From Xylanimonas allomyrinae (GTDB lineage: Bacteria; Actinomycetota; Actinomycetes; Actinomycetales; Cellulomonadaceae), in contig NZ_CP035495.1 of assembly GCF_004135345.1 (NCBI RefSeq), forward strand, positions 2,666,001 to 2,730,000: a stretch of DNA of 64,000 nucleotides, written 5' to 3'. The position numbers and the translations under genes were made by a program. The notes beneath the pieces are model-generated. The model ran no database searches. It saw only the letters and a list, made by a program, of their open reading frames with translations, and was not told where the DNA came from. Of this stretch, positions 18,577-28,400 are shown piece after piece (positions within the stretch are counted from its first letter, which is position 1; every line of letters begins with the position of its first letter).

Positions 18577-19980
18577 TCAGGACGACGGCCAGCTCGCCTC
18601 GATCGCGTCGACGACGTCCTGCGTCGACTGACCGGTGAACCAGTTGACCATGCCCGTCCAGAAGGTGCCGGCTCCGACAGGCCCCGGCATCAGGTCGGAC
18701 GCGTCGAACCGGGCGACAGCCTTGGGGTCGGCGAGGATCTTCGCCGACTCCTGGTCGAGCTCGCTCTTGAGCAGCTCGGGCTTGAGACCCGTGTTGGCGC
18801 TGACCCAGCCGCCGTCGGGGGTGGCCACGGCCTTGGAGTTGGCCCAGTCGGCGCTCGCGAGGAACGTCTGGAAGGCCTGGACCTCCGGGCGGTCGGCGAA
18901 GGCGGCGACGAACTCGCCACCCACGGCGACCGGCTTGATGTCGGTCTGGTCGGTCGGCAGGTAGAACGCGAACACGTCGCCGTCCTCGCCCACCGTGGTG
19001 CCGGACGGCCAGTTGGCCGCGTAGAAGTTCGCGGCCCGGTGCAGCTCGCACGTCCCGTCGAGCAGGCCGAACCCGGCGTCGGTCCACGGCGTGGAGGCGA
19101 TCGAGTCGATGCCGCCCAGGCCGGCGTTGACGTAGTCGGGGTTCTTGAGGATCTTGCCGGCCTCGTCGAACGCCGCGACGACCTGCGGGTCGTTGAACGG
19201 GATCTCGTGCTTCCACCACTGGTCGTAGACGTCGGGCCCCGCGGTGCGGAGCATCATGTCCTCGATCCAGTCGGTGCCCGGCCATCCGGTCGCGTCACCG
19301 GACTCGACGCCCGCGCACCAGACGGGCCCGCCCGCGGTCTCCTGCATCTGCGCCGTCAGCGCGAGCAGGTCGCTCCAGGTCTCCGGGACCGTGTAGCCCT
19401 TGTCCTTGAAGTCCTGCGGCGAGTACCAGACGAACGACTTGACGTTCGCGCCGAGCGGTGCGGCGTAGAACGTGCCGTCGACGGTGCCGTAGCTCTTCCA
19501 CGACTCGCTGAAGTACTGGTCGACGTTCGCCTCGGTCTGCGCGGGGGCAGGCTTGATGAGGTCGGGGTAGTCGTTGACCACGGTGTTCAGGAGCCCGGGC
19601 TGCGGGAGGTAGGCCAGGTCGGGCGGGGTGCCCGCCTTGAGCCGTACCAGGAGCTGGGCCTCGAACTCTCGCGAGCCCTCGTAGTCGATGGTGATGCCGG
19701 TGCACTTCTCGAACGCCTCGTAGGAACGCTGCTGAGCGTCGCCCTCGACGTCGGTGATCGACGCGTACACGGAGACCGTCTTGCCTGACAGGTCGCCGAA
19801 CTCGTCGTACGCGGAGCAGTCGATCGGGTAGGCGGATGCGTCACCGTCGGCGCCCTCCCCACCCCCGTTTCCGCCTCCGTCACCGCCACATGCGGCGAGA
19901 CCGAGCGCGAGGACCGCGAGGCCCGCGCCGGTCGCGAGCGTCCGCCGGCGATGGCGGAGGCTCTGTGCGTTTCGTGTCAT
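18577..19980 (-). CDS. Carbohydrate ABC transporter substrate-binding lipoprotein
   Basis: A 467-residue extracellular lipoprotein. The signal peptide ends LAVLALGLAACGGDG with a lipobox Cys at residue 32, followed by a Gly-rich linker. The mature part fits the family 1 (MalE-like) binding proteins: GKTVSVYASI, FEKCTGITIDYEGSREFEAQ, GTPPDLAYLPQPGLL and a C-terminal PGPVGAGTFWTGMVNWF. It resembles AglE-type alpha-glucoside binders, though ligand choice is uncertain. ATG at 19980 follows AAGGAC. It heads the operon with both permeases. Confidence 0.92.
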   Translation of the reverse strand: MTRNAQSLRHRRRTLATGAGLAVLALGLAACGGDGGGNGGGEGADGDASAYPIDCSAYDEFGDLSGKTVSVYASITDVEGDAQQRSYEAFEKCTGITIDYEGSREFEAQLLVRLKAGTPPDLAYLPQPGLLNTVVNDYPDLIKPAPAQTEANVDQYFSESWKSYGTVDGTFYAAPLGANVKSFVWYSPQDFKDKGYTVPETWSDLLALTAQMQETAGGPVWCAGVESGDATGWPGTDWIEDMMLRTAGPDVYDQWWKHEIPFNDPQVVAAFDEAGKILKNPDYVNAGLGGIDSIASTPWTDAGFGLLDGTCELHRAANFYAANWPSGTTVGEDGDVFAFYLPTDQTDIKPVAVGGEFVAAFADRPEVQAFQTFLASADWANSKAVATPDGGWVSANTGLKPELLKSELDQESAKILADPKAVARFDASDLMPGPVGAGTFWTGMVNWFTGQSTQDVVDAIEASWPSS

Positions 19981-20294
19981 TGTTTCTGTCCTTCCGACTC
20001 AGTTGTCATGACGAACAGGGCGGTCCCGGTGCCACGCTCACCGCTCTCCCGAGAACCACCTGACCGCTCCCCGCATGGTCGCGCAACCGGACCGCGGCGT
20101 AAACCCGGCATTTCACCTATCGAGCAGTTCCTTCTGTCCGTTTCGTGACCCCTGTGTCGCTGGAGTCCTTGCCGCGGCGGCTCGGGCGGCGCGTGCTGCA
20201 CGAACGCTCGGCGCCGATCAGCGGGCTTCGGGTCTCGCCGTAGGATCACACCCTGCAGACTGGACCCGTGCGCTGGTGGAGGAAGAGGACCCCG
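19981..20294. other. Divergent intergenic region, sugar ABC operon / map
   Basis: This stretch of about 310 bp holds the promoters of two divergent units. TAGGAT at about 20241-20246 is a plausible -10 for map. I see no clear LacI-type operator palindrome and no gene for a local repressor. Confidence 0.4.
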
Positions 20295-21077
20295 ATGATC
20301 GAGCTGAGGACCCCGCAGGAGATCGAGCAGATGCGACCCGCGGGGCGCTTCGTGGCCGACGTCCTGCTGGCCTGCAGGGATGCCGCCAAGCCGGGCGTGA
20401 ACCTGCTCGAGCTCGACGCGCTCGCGCACCGCATGATCAAGGACCGCGGGGCCGAGTCCTGCTACATCGACTACCACCCGTCGTTCGGCGCGATGCCGTT
20501 CGGCAAGGTCATCTGCACGTCGGTCAACGACGCCGTGCTGCACGGGCTGCCGCACGACTACGTGCTCCAGGACGGCGACCTGCTCTCGGTCGACTTTGCC
20601 GCGTCGGTGGACGGCTGGGTCTCGGACTCGGCACTGTCGCTCGTCGTCGGCCGGGCGACCGCAGATGATCGACGCACCGCGGACCTCGCCCTCATCCGGA
20701 CGACGGAGGAAGCCCTCGACGCGGGCATCGCAGCCGCGACCGTGGGCCACAAGATCGGCGACATCTCGGCCGCGATCGCACAGGTCGCACACGCCGCGGG
20801 CTACACCATCAACACCGACTTCGGCGGCCACGGCGTCGGCCGCACCATGCACGGCGACCCGCACGTGCCCAACGACGGGCGCCCCGGGCGGGGCTTCCCG
20901 CTCAAGCCGGGCCTGGTCATCGCGATCGAGCCGTGGTTCCTGGAGACGACCGACGAGATCTACACCGACCCCGACGGCTGGACGCTGCGTTCGGTCGACG
21001 GCAGCCGCGGCGCGCACAGCGAGCACACGATCGCGATCACCGAGGACGGCCCGGTCATCCTCACCGCCCGCGACTAG
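20295..21077 (+). CDS. map: Methionine aminopeptidase, type I
   Basis: This metalloenzyme removes the initiator methionine from new proteins. The 260-residue product begins MIELRTPQEIEQMRPAGRF and carries the metal ligands in SVDFAASVDGWVSDSA (two Asp), GHGVGRTMH (His) and the C-terminal IAIEPWF and SEHTIAITEDGP (Glu). ATG at 20295 follows GAAGAGGAC; a GTG at 20268 would add nine residues lacking in the family. Unlike the usual actinobacterial arrangement, it is not next to secY, adk or infA here, so it may be a second, non-ribosomal-cluster copy. Confidence 0.93.
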   Translation: MIELRTPQEIEQMRPAGRFVADVLLACRDAAKPGVNLLELDALAHRMIKDRGAESCYIDYHPSFGAMPFGKVICTSVNDAVLHGLPHDYVLQDGDLLSVDFAASVDGWVSDSALSLVVGRATADDRRTADLALIRTTEEALDAGIAAATVGHKIGDISAAIAQVAHAAGYTINTDFGGHGVGRTMHGDPHVPNDGRPGRGFPLKPGLVIAIEPWFLETTDEIYTDPDGWTLRSVDGSRGAHSEHTIAITEDGPVILTARD

Positions 21078-21128
21078 CGGACTGCCGTCCCTGGACGTCG
21101 TCGCCGACGTCCCGCTCCGGGAGACGCC

Positions 21129-21146
21129 TGTCAAAGAGACTTGACA
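21129..21146. repeat. Small palindrome TGTCAA-AGAGAC-TTGACA
   Basis: An 18-base inverted repeat with six-base arms, 51 bp after the map stop. It is closely related to the core of the larger palindrome that follows, which points to a repeated protein-binding site. Confidence 0.6.
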
Positions 21147-21161
21147 GTCCCCACTCGCGGG

Positions 21162-21201
21162 CCAGGGTCAGGTGTCAAGGACACTTGACACCTGACCCTG
21201 G
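21162..21201. promoter_or_regulatory. Large perfect palindrome before the membrane protein/HTH pair
   Basis: Arms at 21162-21179 and 21184-21201 are perfectly complementary over 18 bp around GACA, with the core TGTCAAG...CTTGACA. It ends eight bases before the next start codon. It could be an operator for the downstream HTH protein, a terminator for map, or a mobile palindromic repeat; no T run follows. Confidence 0.6.
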
Positions 21202-21208
21202 GGGACCG

Positions 21209-21973
21209 ATGCGCGCCACGCCCGAGCCGACCGACGCCGCACTCGACGAGGACGCACCCCCGCCGGGCACCCCACCGCGCCGCTGGGCGCTCGCCACGCT
21301 GCTCGCGGCCCCGGCAGTCGCGGCGTACGGGGCGCTCGTCGCCGTCGTCGGACGCGGGCTGTTCCTCGACGACGCCCAGGCGGCGGCCCTGCACGAGAAG
21401 ATCCCCGAGATCGGGCCCACGACGCTCCTGTGGATCCTCGCGGCGACGGCGGCACTCCCCGGCACGACCGTCGTCGCGCGCGAGGTGCTCGAGGGACGCG
21501 CCGCGCGCCGCGACGGCCGCGAGCCAGACCGCACGGCCACGGAACGGGCGCGCGCCTGGCCGGTCGTGTGGGCCGGCAGCCCGGTCGCCGCGATCGCCTG
21601 CGCGGCGGTGATCGCCGGCCTCACCCAGGTGTTCGCAGGCGGCGAGCACGGGCAGGCGGCGGCCACCTTCGCCGTCCTGGCCGGATCGTGGCTGACGCTC
21701 TTCGTCGCGATCGGGTGGATCCTCCTCGTGGTCCGCACGCCCGACGAGGAGAGCGCACCGTCGCTGGAGGGCGTCGAGGAGACATGGATGCGCGACGCCG
21801 CCACCCGGGCGTTCTGTGAGACGTTCGCCGTCGGGGGCGCCGGCACGCTGGTGCTGGCCGTCCTCGGCGACCCCGTCGATGCCTCGCTCGCGCTCGCCGG
21901 GCTGCTCGTCTTCGCGCAGGGCGACTTCGCCGTCCGGCTGTGGCTCCTGCGGCGCCGCGAGGAACGCGCCTGA
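21209..21973 (+). CDS. Uncharacterised membrane protein
   Basis: A 254-residue protein with four to five hydrophobic segments: about residues 30-52 (ALATLLAAPAVAAYGALVAV), 70-85 (LLWILAATAALPG), 115-135 (PVAAIACAAVIAGLTQVF), 145-168 and 205-235. An acidic, Pro-rich N-terminus precedes them. I do not recognise a named family. ATG at 21209 follows GGGGGACC. Its last base overlaps the next start (TGATG), so it is coupled to the HTH gene; membrane protein plus YgiT/XRE-type regulator pairs of this kind are common in actinomycetes, and the regulator may control the pair. Confidence 0.7.
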   Translation: MRATPEPTDAALDEDAPPPGTPPRRWALATLLAAPAVAAYGALVAVVGRGLFLDDAQAAALHEKIPEIGPTTLLWILAATAALPGTTVVAREVLEGRAARRDGREPDRTATERARAWPVVWAGSPVAAIACAAVIAGLTQVFAGGEHGQAAATFAVLAGSWLTLFVAIGWILLVVRTPDEESAPSLEGVEETWMRDAATRAFCETFAVGGAGTLVLAVLGDPVDASLALAGLLVFAQGDFAVRLWLLRRREERA

Positions 21974-22344
21974 TGGACAACGACGTGGCCGCCCGGCGCC
22001 TCGCGCGCGGCTGGTCGCAGACGGAGCTGGGCAAGCGCCTCGGCGTCTCCCGGCAGACCGTCATCTCGATCGAGCGCGGCCGGTTCGACCCGTCGCTGCC
22101 GCTCGCGTTCCGCATCGCGCGCACGTTCGACGCACGCATCGAGGACGTCTTCACGCCCCCGAGCGAGGGCCTACCCGAGCAGCGTGCGCAACGTGAGCGC
22201 CGCGCCGTCCTGCTCGACGGCGAGCGTCCGCTCGTCCGCCTCCGCGGCCACCGCCTCCTCCGCGTTGCCCATCGCGACACCGCGCGCCGCCCAGCGCAGC
22301 ATCTCGACGTCGTTGTACCCGTCGCCGATCGCCATCGTGCGTGA
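21973..22344 (+). CDS. XRE-type HTH regulator (3' end doubtful)
   Basis: The first 65 residues are a textbook short XRE regulator: RLARGWSQTELGKRLGVSRQ, TVISIERGRFDPSLPLAFRI, then IEDVFTPP. Relatives end shortly after this point. Here the frame continues for some 57 residues of Arg-rich sequence antisense to the HAD gene. If one C is missing from the five-C run at 22156-22160, translation would stop at 22196 and give a normal 75-residue protein. The start overlaps the membrane-protein stop. It may bind the palindromes upstream of the pair. Confidence 0.75.
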   Translation: MDNDVAARRLARGWSQTELGKRLGVSRQTVISIERGRFDPSLPLAFRIARTFDARIEDVFTPPSEGLPEQRAQRERRAVLLDGERPLVRLRGHRLLRVAHRDTARRPAQHLDVVVPVADRHRA

Positions 22345-22983
22345 CGACGGGACGCCCAGCGACGCGCGGACCTTCTCCAGGCCGGCCGCCTTCGTCACCC
22401 CGAGCGGGGCGATGTCCATCCACGAGGACCAGCCGACCGCGTACGTGACGTCGGAGAGACCCAGATCCGCGACCGACGTGTGGAACTCCACCGTGGGGGT
22501 CTCGGGGGCGCGCACGACCACGCGCGTCACCTCCTCGTCCCACAGGTCCTCCAGGTCGACGACGCGGTGCTCGCCGTCGAGCTCGCCGTCGGGGAACAGC
22601 TCGGTCAGGCGGAACCCGACGCCGACGTCCTCGACCGCGAACCGCGCGCCCGGCATCTGCCGGGCCAGGCGGCGCAGCGCAGGCTCGGGATCGAACGTCA
22701 CCATGTCCTCGACGACCCAGCCGCCCGGCGCCTGACGGTCGGCGCGCACGGTCACGGCGCCGTTCGAGCAGACCATGTACCCGGACGTGATCCCCAGCTG
22801 CGTGGCCACGGGCGTCATCGCGACGAGCGAACGGCCCGACGCCAGCACCACGTGGTGGCCCGCCTCCGCGACGTCGCGCACGGCGTCACGCACCGCGGGC
22901 GACAACGTCTGGTCGAAGTGCAGCAGCGTGCCGTCGATGTCGAGCGCGACGAGCCACGGTTCCACCGCGCCGCGCCCGCTCAC
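22171..22983 (-). CDS. HAD-superfamily (Cof-type) phosphatase
   Basis: A 270-residue cytosolic HAD hydrolase of subfamily IIB. Motif I is [11 protein letters not shown] with the nucleophile and acid/base Asp residues, motif II VLASGRS, motif III Lys in [10 protein letters not shown], and motif [17 protein letters not shown]. Relatives dephosphorylate sugar phosphates, flavin or other small phosphates, so the substrate is open. GTG at 22983 overlaps the serS stop as GTGA, so the gene is translated after serS, a common arrangement in actinobacteria. Confidence 0.9.
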   Translation of the reverse strand: MSGRGAVEPWLVALDIDGTLLHFDQTLSPAVRDAVRDVAEAGHHVVLASGRSLVAMTPVATQLGITSGYMVCSNGAVTVRADRQAPGGWVVEDMVTFDPEPALRRLARQMPGARFAVEDVGVGFRLTELFPDGELDGEHRVVDLEDLWDEEVTRVVVRAPETPTVEFHTSVADLGLSDVTYAVGWSSWMDIAPLGVTKAAGLEKVRASLGVPSSRTMAIGDGYNDVEMLRWAARGVAMGNAEEAVAAEADERTLAVEQDGAALTLRTLLG

Positions 22984-24251
22984 GTGACCGGCTCGAGCAC
23001 CTCGAGGCCACCCAGGTAGGGGCGCAGGCCCTCGGGTACCACCACCGAGCCGTCCGGCCGCTGGTGGTTCTCCAGGATCGCGACGATCCAGCGCGTGGTG
23101 CCCAGCGTGCCGTTGAGCGTGGCGACGTTGCGCGTCGTGCCGTCCTCGGTGCGCTCGCGCACCCCCAGGCGGCGGGCCTGGAACGTGGTGCAGTTGCTCG
23201 TCGAGGTGAGCTCCAGCCAGCGGTTCTGCGTGGGCAGCCACGCCTCGCAGTCGAACTTGCGGGCCGCGCTCGTGCCCAGGTCGCCGGCCGCGGTGTCGAT
23301 CACCCGGTAGGGCAGGTCGACCTTGGCGAGCATGGCCTCCTCCCAGCCGAGCAGCCGCTGGTGCTCCGCGGCGGCGTCCTCCGGGCGGCAGTAGCTGAAC
23401 ATCTCGACCTTGTGGAACTGGTGCACGCGGATGATGCCGCGCGTGTCCCGGCCCGCCGAGCCCGCCTCGCGGCGGTAGCAGGCGCTCCACCCGGCGTACC
23501 GCGCGGGACCGGCCGACAGGTCGATGATCTCGTCCGCGTGGTAGCCGGCCAGCGCCACCTCCGAGGTGCCGACCAGGTACAGGTCGTCCTTCTCCAGGCG
23601 GTAGATCTCGTCGGCGTGCGCGCCCAGGAACCCGGTGCCGCGCATCGTCTCGGGCTTGACCAGCGTCGGCGTGATCACCGGCGTGAACCCTGCGGCCACG
23701 GCCTGGTCCATGGCGGCGTTGAGCAGCGCGAGCTCCAGCCGCGCCCCGATGCCGGTCAGAAAGTAGAACCGGGCGCCCGAGACCTTGGCGCCGCGCTGCG
23801 TGTCGATCGCCCGCAGGCCCTCGCCCAGCGCGAGGTGGTCGGCCGGCTCGAAGCCCTCCCCGGCGAAGTCGCGCGGCGTGCCCACGTGCTTGACGACGAC
23901 GTAGTCCTCCTCGCCGCCCGCGGGCGCACCCTCGACGACGTTCGCGATGCGGTACAGGACGCCGTCGAGCTCGGCCGCGGCGTCGTCGGCGTCCTTCGAG
24001 CGCGCCTTGACCTCCTCGGCGAGCTGCCGCGTGCGGGCCAGCAGCGCCTGCTTCTCGTCGCCCTGCGCCCGTGCGACCTTCTTGCCCATCGCCTTCTGCT
24101 CGGCGCGCAGGCTCTCGAAGTCCGCCAGGGACGAGCGGCGGCGCGCGTCGGCGTCGAGCGCCAGATCGACGAGAGCGGGGTCGTCGCCGCGGGCCAGCTG
24201 GCTCGCGCGGACGACGTCGGGGTTGTCGCGCAGCAGACGGAGGTCGATCAC
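22980..24251 (-). CDS. serS: Seryl-tRNA synthetase
   Basis: A 423-residue class II synthetase that charges tRNA-Ser. The N-terminal coiled-coil arm (residues about 30-100, with [20 protein letters not shown]) holds the long variable arm of tRNA-Ser. Motif 2 is [20 protein letters not shown] followed by [11 protein letters not shown], and motif 3 is MLNGT-like [23 protein letters not shown] at 24251 is the conserved [14 protein letters not shown] start. It is divergent from the lipid-kinase gene, with about 90 bp between, and leads the serS-HAD unit. Confidence 0.96.
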   Translation of the reverse strand: MIDLRLLRDNPDVVRASQLARGDDPALVDLALDADARRRSSLADFESLRAEQKAMGKKVARAQGDEKQALLARTRQLAEEVKARSKDADDAAAELDGVLYRIANVVEGAPAGGEEDYVVVKHVGTPRDFAGEGFEPADHLALGEGLRAIDTQRGAKVSGARFYFLTGIGARLELALLNAAMDQAVAAGFTPVITPTLVKPETMRGTGFLGAHADEIYRLEKDDLYLVGTSEVALAGYHADEIIDLSAGPARYAGWSACYRREAGSAGRDTRGIIRVHQFHKVEMFSYCRPEDAAAEHQRLLGWEEAMLAKVDLPYRVIDTAAGDLGTSAARKFDCEAWLPTQNRWLELTSTSNCTTFQARRLGVRERTEDGTTRNVATLNGTLGTTRWIVAILENHQRPDGSVVVPEGLRPYLGGLEVLEPVT

Positions 24252-24341
24252 GGACGAAGCCTAACGGGGAGGCGCGGCGCGGGTGTCGCCCGGAGACCGC
24301 CAGCGAGTCGTTCCGCGCCTCCGGCGTCTACGGTGCTTTCC

Positions 24342-25451
24342 ATGAGCTGGGAGCTGTGGCTGACGATCGCCGCCGTGGTGATCGCGCTCGCCGCGCTCAC
24401 GCTCGTGCTGGTGCTGTGGTCGCGCGCGCACCCCCGCACGGCCCACGGCGTCGTCCCGGTGGCTCACGCCACCGCGCGCGAGGCGGGGCAGCGCGTGGCC
24501 GTCGTCGTCAACCCGTCGAAGGAGGGCGCCGCCGACCTGGTCGCCACGGTGCGGCGCGTGTGCGCGCAGGCCGCGCTGCCCGAGCCGTCGTTCTACGAGA
24601 CGACCGTCGAGCAGACGGGTGCCGCGCAGGCGCGGCAGGCGGTCGCTGCGGGCGCCGACGTCGTCGTCGCCGCCGGCGGGGACGGCACCGTGCGCGCGGT
24701 CGCGAGCGCCATGGTCGGCACCAGCGTGCCCATGGCGCTGCTGCCCGTGGGGACCGGCAACCTGCTGGCCCGCAACCTCGACGTGCCCCTCGCCTCCGTC
24801 GATGAGGCCATGGCCGTGGTGCTCGGCGGACGCGACCGTCACATCGACGTCGGGTGGGCGCGCGTCGCCGAGACCGAGACGGGCCTCGACGGCGAGCCGC
24901 GCGCCGACGCCGCCACCCCGGGCGACACCCAGCTCTTCCTCGTCATCGCCGGGCTGGGCTTCGACGCCGCCATGGTCGCCGACGCCGACGACACCCTCAA
25001 GCGCCGGGTCGGGTGGATCGCCTACTTCCTCGCCGGGGTGCGGCACCTGCACGGGCGGCGCATGCGCGTGCAGGTCTCGCTCGACGGCGGCGAGCCCGTC
25101 ACCGCACGGCTGCGCTCGATCATGGTGGGCAACTGCGGCCGCCTTCCCGGCGGCGTCACGCTCCTGCCCGACGCCAAGCTCGACGACGGCGTGCTCGACA
25201 TCGCCGCGATCGACACGCGCGGCGGCCTGGCCGGCTGGGCGCAGCTCCTGGGCGAGGTCGTCATGCAGGGCGCGGGGCTGCACAACGACCTGCCGGGCAA
25301 GATCGGGCGCATCGACCACGCCCGAGCGACCCGCACGAGCATCCGCGTCGAGGGCGGCGAGCACGCCCAGGTCGACGGCGACCCGATGGGCCGGGTGATC
25401 GAGCTGGAGGCGTGGGTCGATCCGGGCGCGCTGCTCGTCCGGGCGGGTTGA
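24342..25451 (+). CDS. Diacylglycerol kinase-family lipid kinase
   Basis: A 369-residue protein with an N-terminal membrane segment (residues 4-27, LWLTIAAVVIALAALTLVLV) and a DAGK catalytic domain from about 50 on: RVAVVVNPSKEGAADL, the nucleotide loop VVAAGGDGTVRAVA, PVGTGNLLARNLDVPL and the C-terminal VEGGEHAQVDGDPMG. Enzymes of this fold phosphorylate diacylglycerol or related lipids. The N-terminal anchor is unusual for soluble DgkB/YegS forms but common in actinobacteria. ATG at 24342 begins MSWELW. It is followed within 25 bp by the large membrane-protein gene. Confidence 0.9.
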   Translation: MSWELWLTIAAVVIALAALTLVLVLWSRAHPRTAHGVVPVAHATAREAGQRVAVVVNPSKEGAADLVATVRRVCAQAALPEPSFYETTVEQTGAAQARQAVAAGADVVVAAGGDGTVRAVASAMVGTSVPMALLPVGTGNLLARNLDVPLASVDEAMAVVLGGRDRHIDVGWARVAETETGLDGEPRADAATPGDTQLFLVIAGLGFDAAMVADADDTLKRRVGWIAYFLAGVRHLHGRRMRVQVSLDGGEPVTARLRSIMVGNCGRLPGGVTLLPDAKLDDGVLDIAAIDTRGGLAGWAQLLGEVVMQGAGLHNDLPGKIGRIDHARATRTSIRVEGGEHAQVDGDPMGRVIELEAWVDPGALLVRAG

Positions 25452-25475
25452 GCCGCGTCTCCTAGGGTGGGGCGT

Positions 25476-28400
25476 GTGATTCCTCGTGCCCGAGCCGCCC
25501 TGGCCGCCCTGCTGGTCGCGTTGCTGGGCACCGTGACGCTGCTCGGCCTCCCGTCGGCCGCCGCTGCGCCCGCCGCTGCGCCCGCTGCTGCGCCAGCGGT
25601 CCGGACCTCCGTGGCGCTCGACCACGACGACACCCCTGACGCCGTGACCGAGCCCGTCGTGCTCGTCGGCGTCGCAGGGCTCCAGTGGACCGACGTCGAC
25701 GCCGACCGCACCCCCCACCTGTGGCGCCTGGTGTCGCAGGGCTCCGTCGGGTCGATGGCCGTGCGCACCCTGACACCGACCTGCCCGCGCGACGCCTGGC
25801 TGACCATCTCGGCAGGCAGCCGCTTCGTCTCCCCACGGCTCGCGGACGTCGAGCCCGCCGTCGACGGCGACGCCGCGTCCGACGTGTGCCGCGGCGTGCC
25901 CGCGCCCACGCGGCTGAGCGACTCCGCCGACGGCGTGCCCAGCCCGGCCGTCCTGGAGAACTGGCCCGACGTGCTGCTCACCGACGAGCGCGGCTCGTAC
26001 GGGACGCCGGGAGCACTCGCCACCGCGCTCGCGGCCGCCGGCACCTGCTCGACGGCGATCGGACCCGGCGCGGCGCTCGCGCTCGCCGACGACACCGGCC
26101 GGCTCGACCGGTACGCCCCGTCGCTCACCACGCTCCACCCCGCCGAGCTCACCGCCTGCCCGGTGACCGTGATCGACGCGGGCGTGCTGCCCGACCGCGC
26201 GACCGCGCGCACCACGGCCGTGCGTGACTTCGACAAGGCCCTCGGCTCCGTCGTCGCGGCCCTGCCCCGCGGGACGCGCGTCGTCGTCTCCGGCATCGCC
26301 GACACGCCGCTCGGTGCGTCCACGCTCCAGGTCGTCGTGGACTGGCAGGCGCCCGGCGGCGAGGCCACGTGGATCGACTCGCGCTCCTCACGCTGGCAGG
26401 GCATCGCCGTGCTCGACGACCTCGCCGCCACGCTCGGCGGTCCCGCCACGGGCGACGGCAGCGTCCTCGAGGCCGGGGCACCGCGGCGCATGGCGACGTC
26501 ACGCACCGTCGACAACCGGCGCTACCTCACGGTGCTGACCGACACCGTCGAGCACGTCTCCCCCGTGCTGCTGGGCGGCCTGGGCGTCGCCACCGCGGGC
26601 GCGCTGCTCGTCGTCGGGCTGCGGCGCCGCCGGGCGCACACCCGCGTCGGCGTGCCCCGGCTCGGCGCCGCCGTCCTGCTCGTCGCCGCCGCAGCGCCCG
26701 CCGGTGCCACGCTCGCCACGATCTCGCGCTGGTGGGTGTGGCCCGTGCCCACCACGGCCCTCGCCATCGCCGTCACCGCCGCAACCCTCGCCGTCGCGCT
26801 CGCCGCCTGGTACGCGCGGCGTCTCCTGCCGCACACGCCGATCCGCCTGGCGACCGCGGTCGCGGGGCTCACCTGGCTCATCCTGACCGTCGACGGCGTC
26901 ACCGGCACGACGCTCCAGCAGGGCTCGCTGCTCGGGCCGTCGCCCGCGCTCGGCGCACGGTTCTTCGGGTTCGGCAACACCGTCTTCGCCGTCTACGCCG
27001 TGTCCGGGCTCGTGCTCGCATGGGGGCTGGCCGCACCGCTCGCGGCCGCCGGGCGGCGCCGCGCGGCCCTGAGCGTGGTCGCCGCGCTCGGCGTGCTGAC
27101 CGTCGTCGTCAACGTGCTGCCACGCTTCGGCGCCGACGCGGGCGGGCTCGTCGCGCTCGTGCCCGCGTTCGCCGTGCTGCTGTACGGGTTCACCGACCGT
27201 CGGGTCAGCCCGCCACGAGCGACCCTCGTCGTGCTCGCCGTGACGGTCGTGGCCGTCGTCGGCATCTCGCTCGCGGTCTGGCTCGCCCCAGGCCACGGAT
27301 CGCACCTGGGGGCGTTCGTGCAGCGCCTGTTCGACGGCGACGCGCTCGCCGTCGTGCGCTCCAAGGCGGCCGGCGCCTGGGCGACCGTCGCGACGGTGCC
27401 CGGCGTTCTCGCCGTGCTGGGCTGCGCGGGCGCCGCGTGGGTGACGATGCGTCCCGAGCGCGCCCGCCTCGCCGGGCTCGCCGCGGTCTACCGCGCGCTG
27501 CCAGGGGTACGTACCCTCGTCACCGCGCTGTGGGTGGTCGCCCTCGTGGGCTCGGTCGCCAACGACTCGGGCATCGCGGTCGCCGTCGTCGTGCTGCTCA
27601 CCGCGGCGCCGGCGCTCGGGGCGGCACTGCTCGGCGAACCTGGCGAACACCACGGCGAACCGGCCGGCGACGGCGAGGCGCGCCCGACCGACGCGACGCC
27701 GGCGGTGCTCCTGATCCGCCCGCCCGCCCGGCTCGTCGCCGTCGCGTGCGGGATGCTCGGCGTGCTGCTCCTGGGCACCGTCGTCGCGCCCGCCTCCGGC
27801 TCGGTGACCCGCGCGGGCGACGTCATGCGCGGCGGCACCGAGGTGATGCGCAACAGCACGTCGATCGTCGTCGTCGGCACCGCGGGTATCGGCTGGGCCG
27901 ACGTCTCACCGACGACGACGCCCGCGCTGTGGTCGCTCGTGCGCGACGGCGCCGACACGGGCGGCGTGACACCCGCCGTCGTCGACACCTCACGCCAGTG
28001 CGAGGGCGCCGGATGGCTGGGCCTGTCCGCGGGCCGGACCGTCGTCACCGGCGAGCGCCGCGACGGTGCGTTCGCGTGCGAGCCGTGGTCGGTCACGACG
28101 AGTGCGGACGCCCCCGGCACGGCACACGTCGACGGGTGGGACGGCCTCGCGGCCGCGCAGGCGCGCTCTCCGTTCCGGCCCCGGCTCGGCACGCTGGGCG
28201 ACGCGCTCGGCTCTGCGGGCGTGTGCGCCACCGCCGTCGGCCCCGGGGCCGCGCTCGCGCTCGCGGGCCACGACGGCACCGTGCCGCACTACCTGCCGCT
28301 CGAGAACCTGACGGCCGACGCGTTCACCTGCCCACTGACCCTGATCGACGCCGGCGCCGCACCGACCGACCACCCCGACCGGGCGGCTGCGCTCGCCGCC

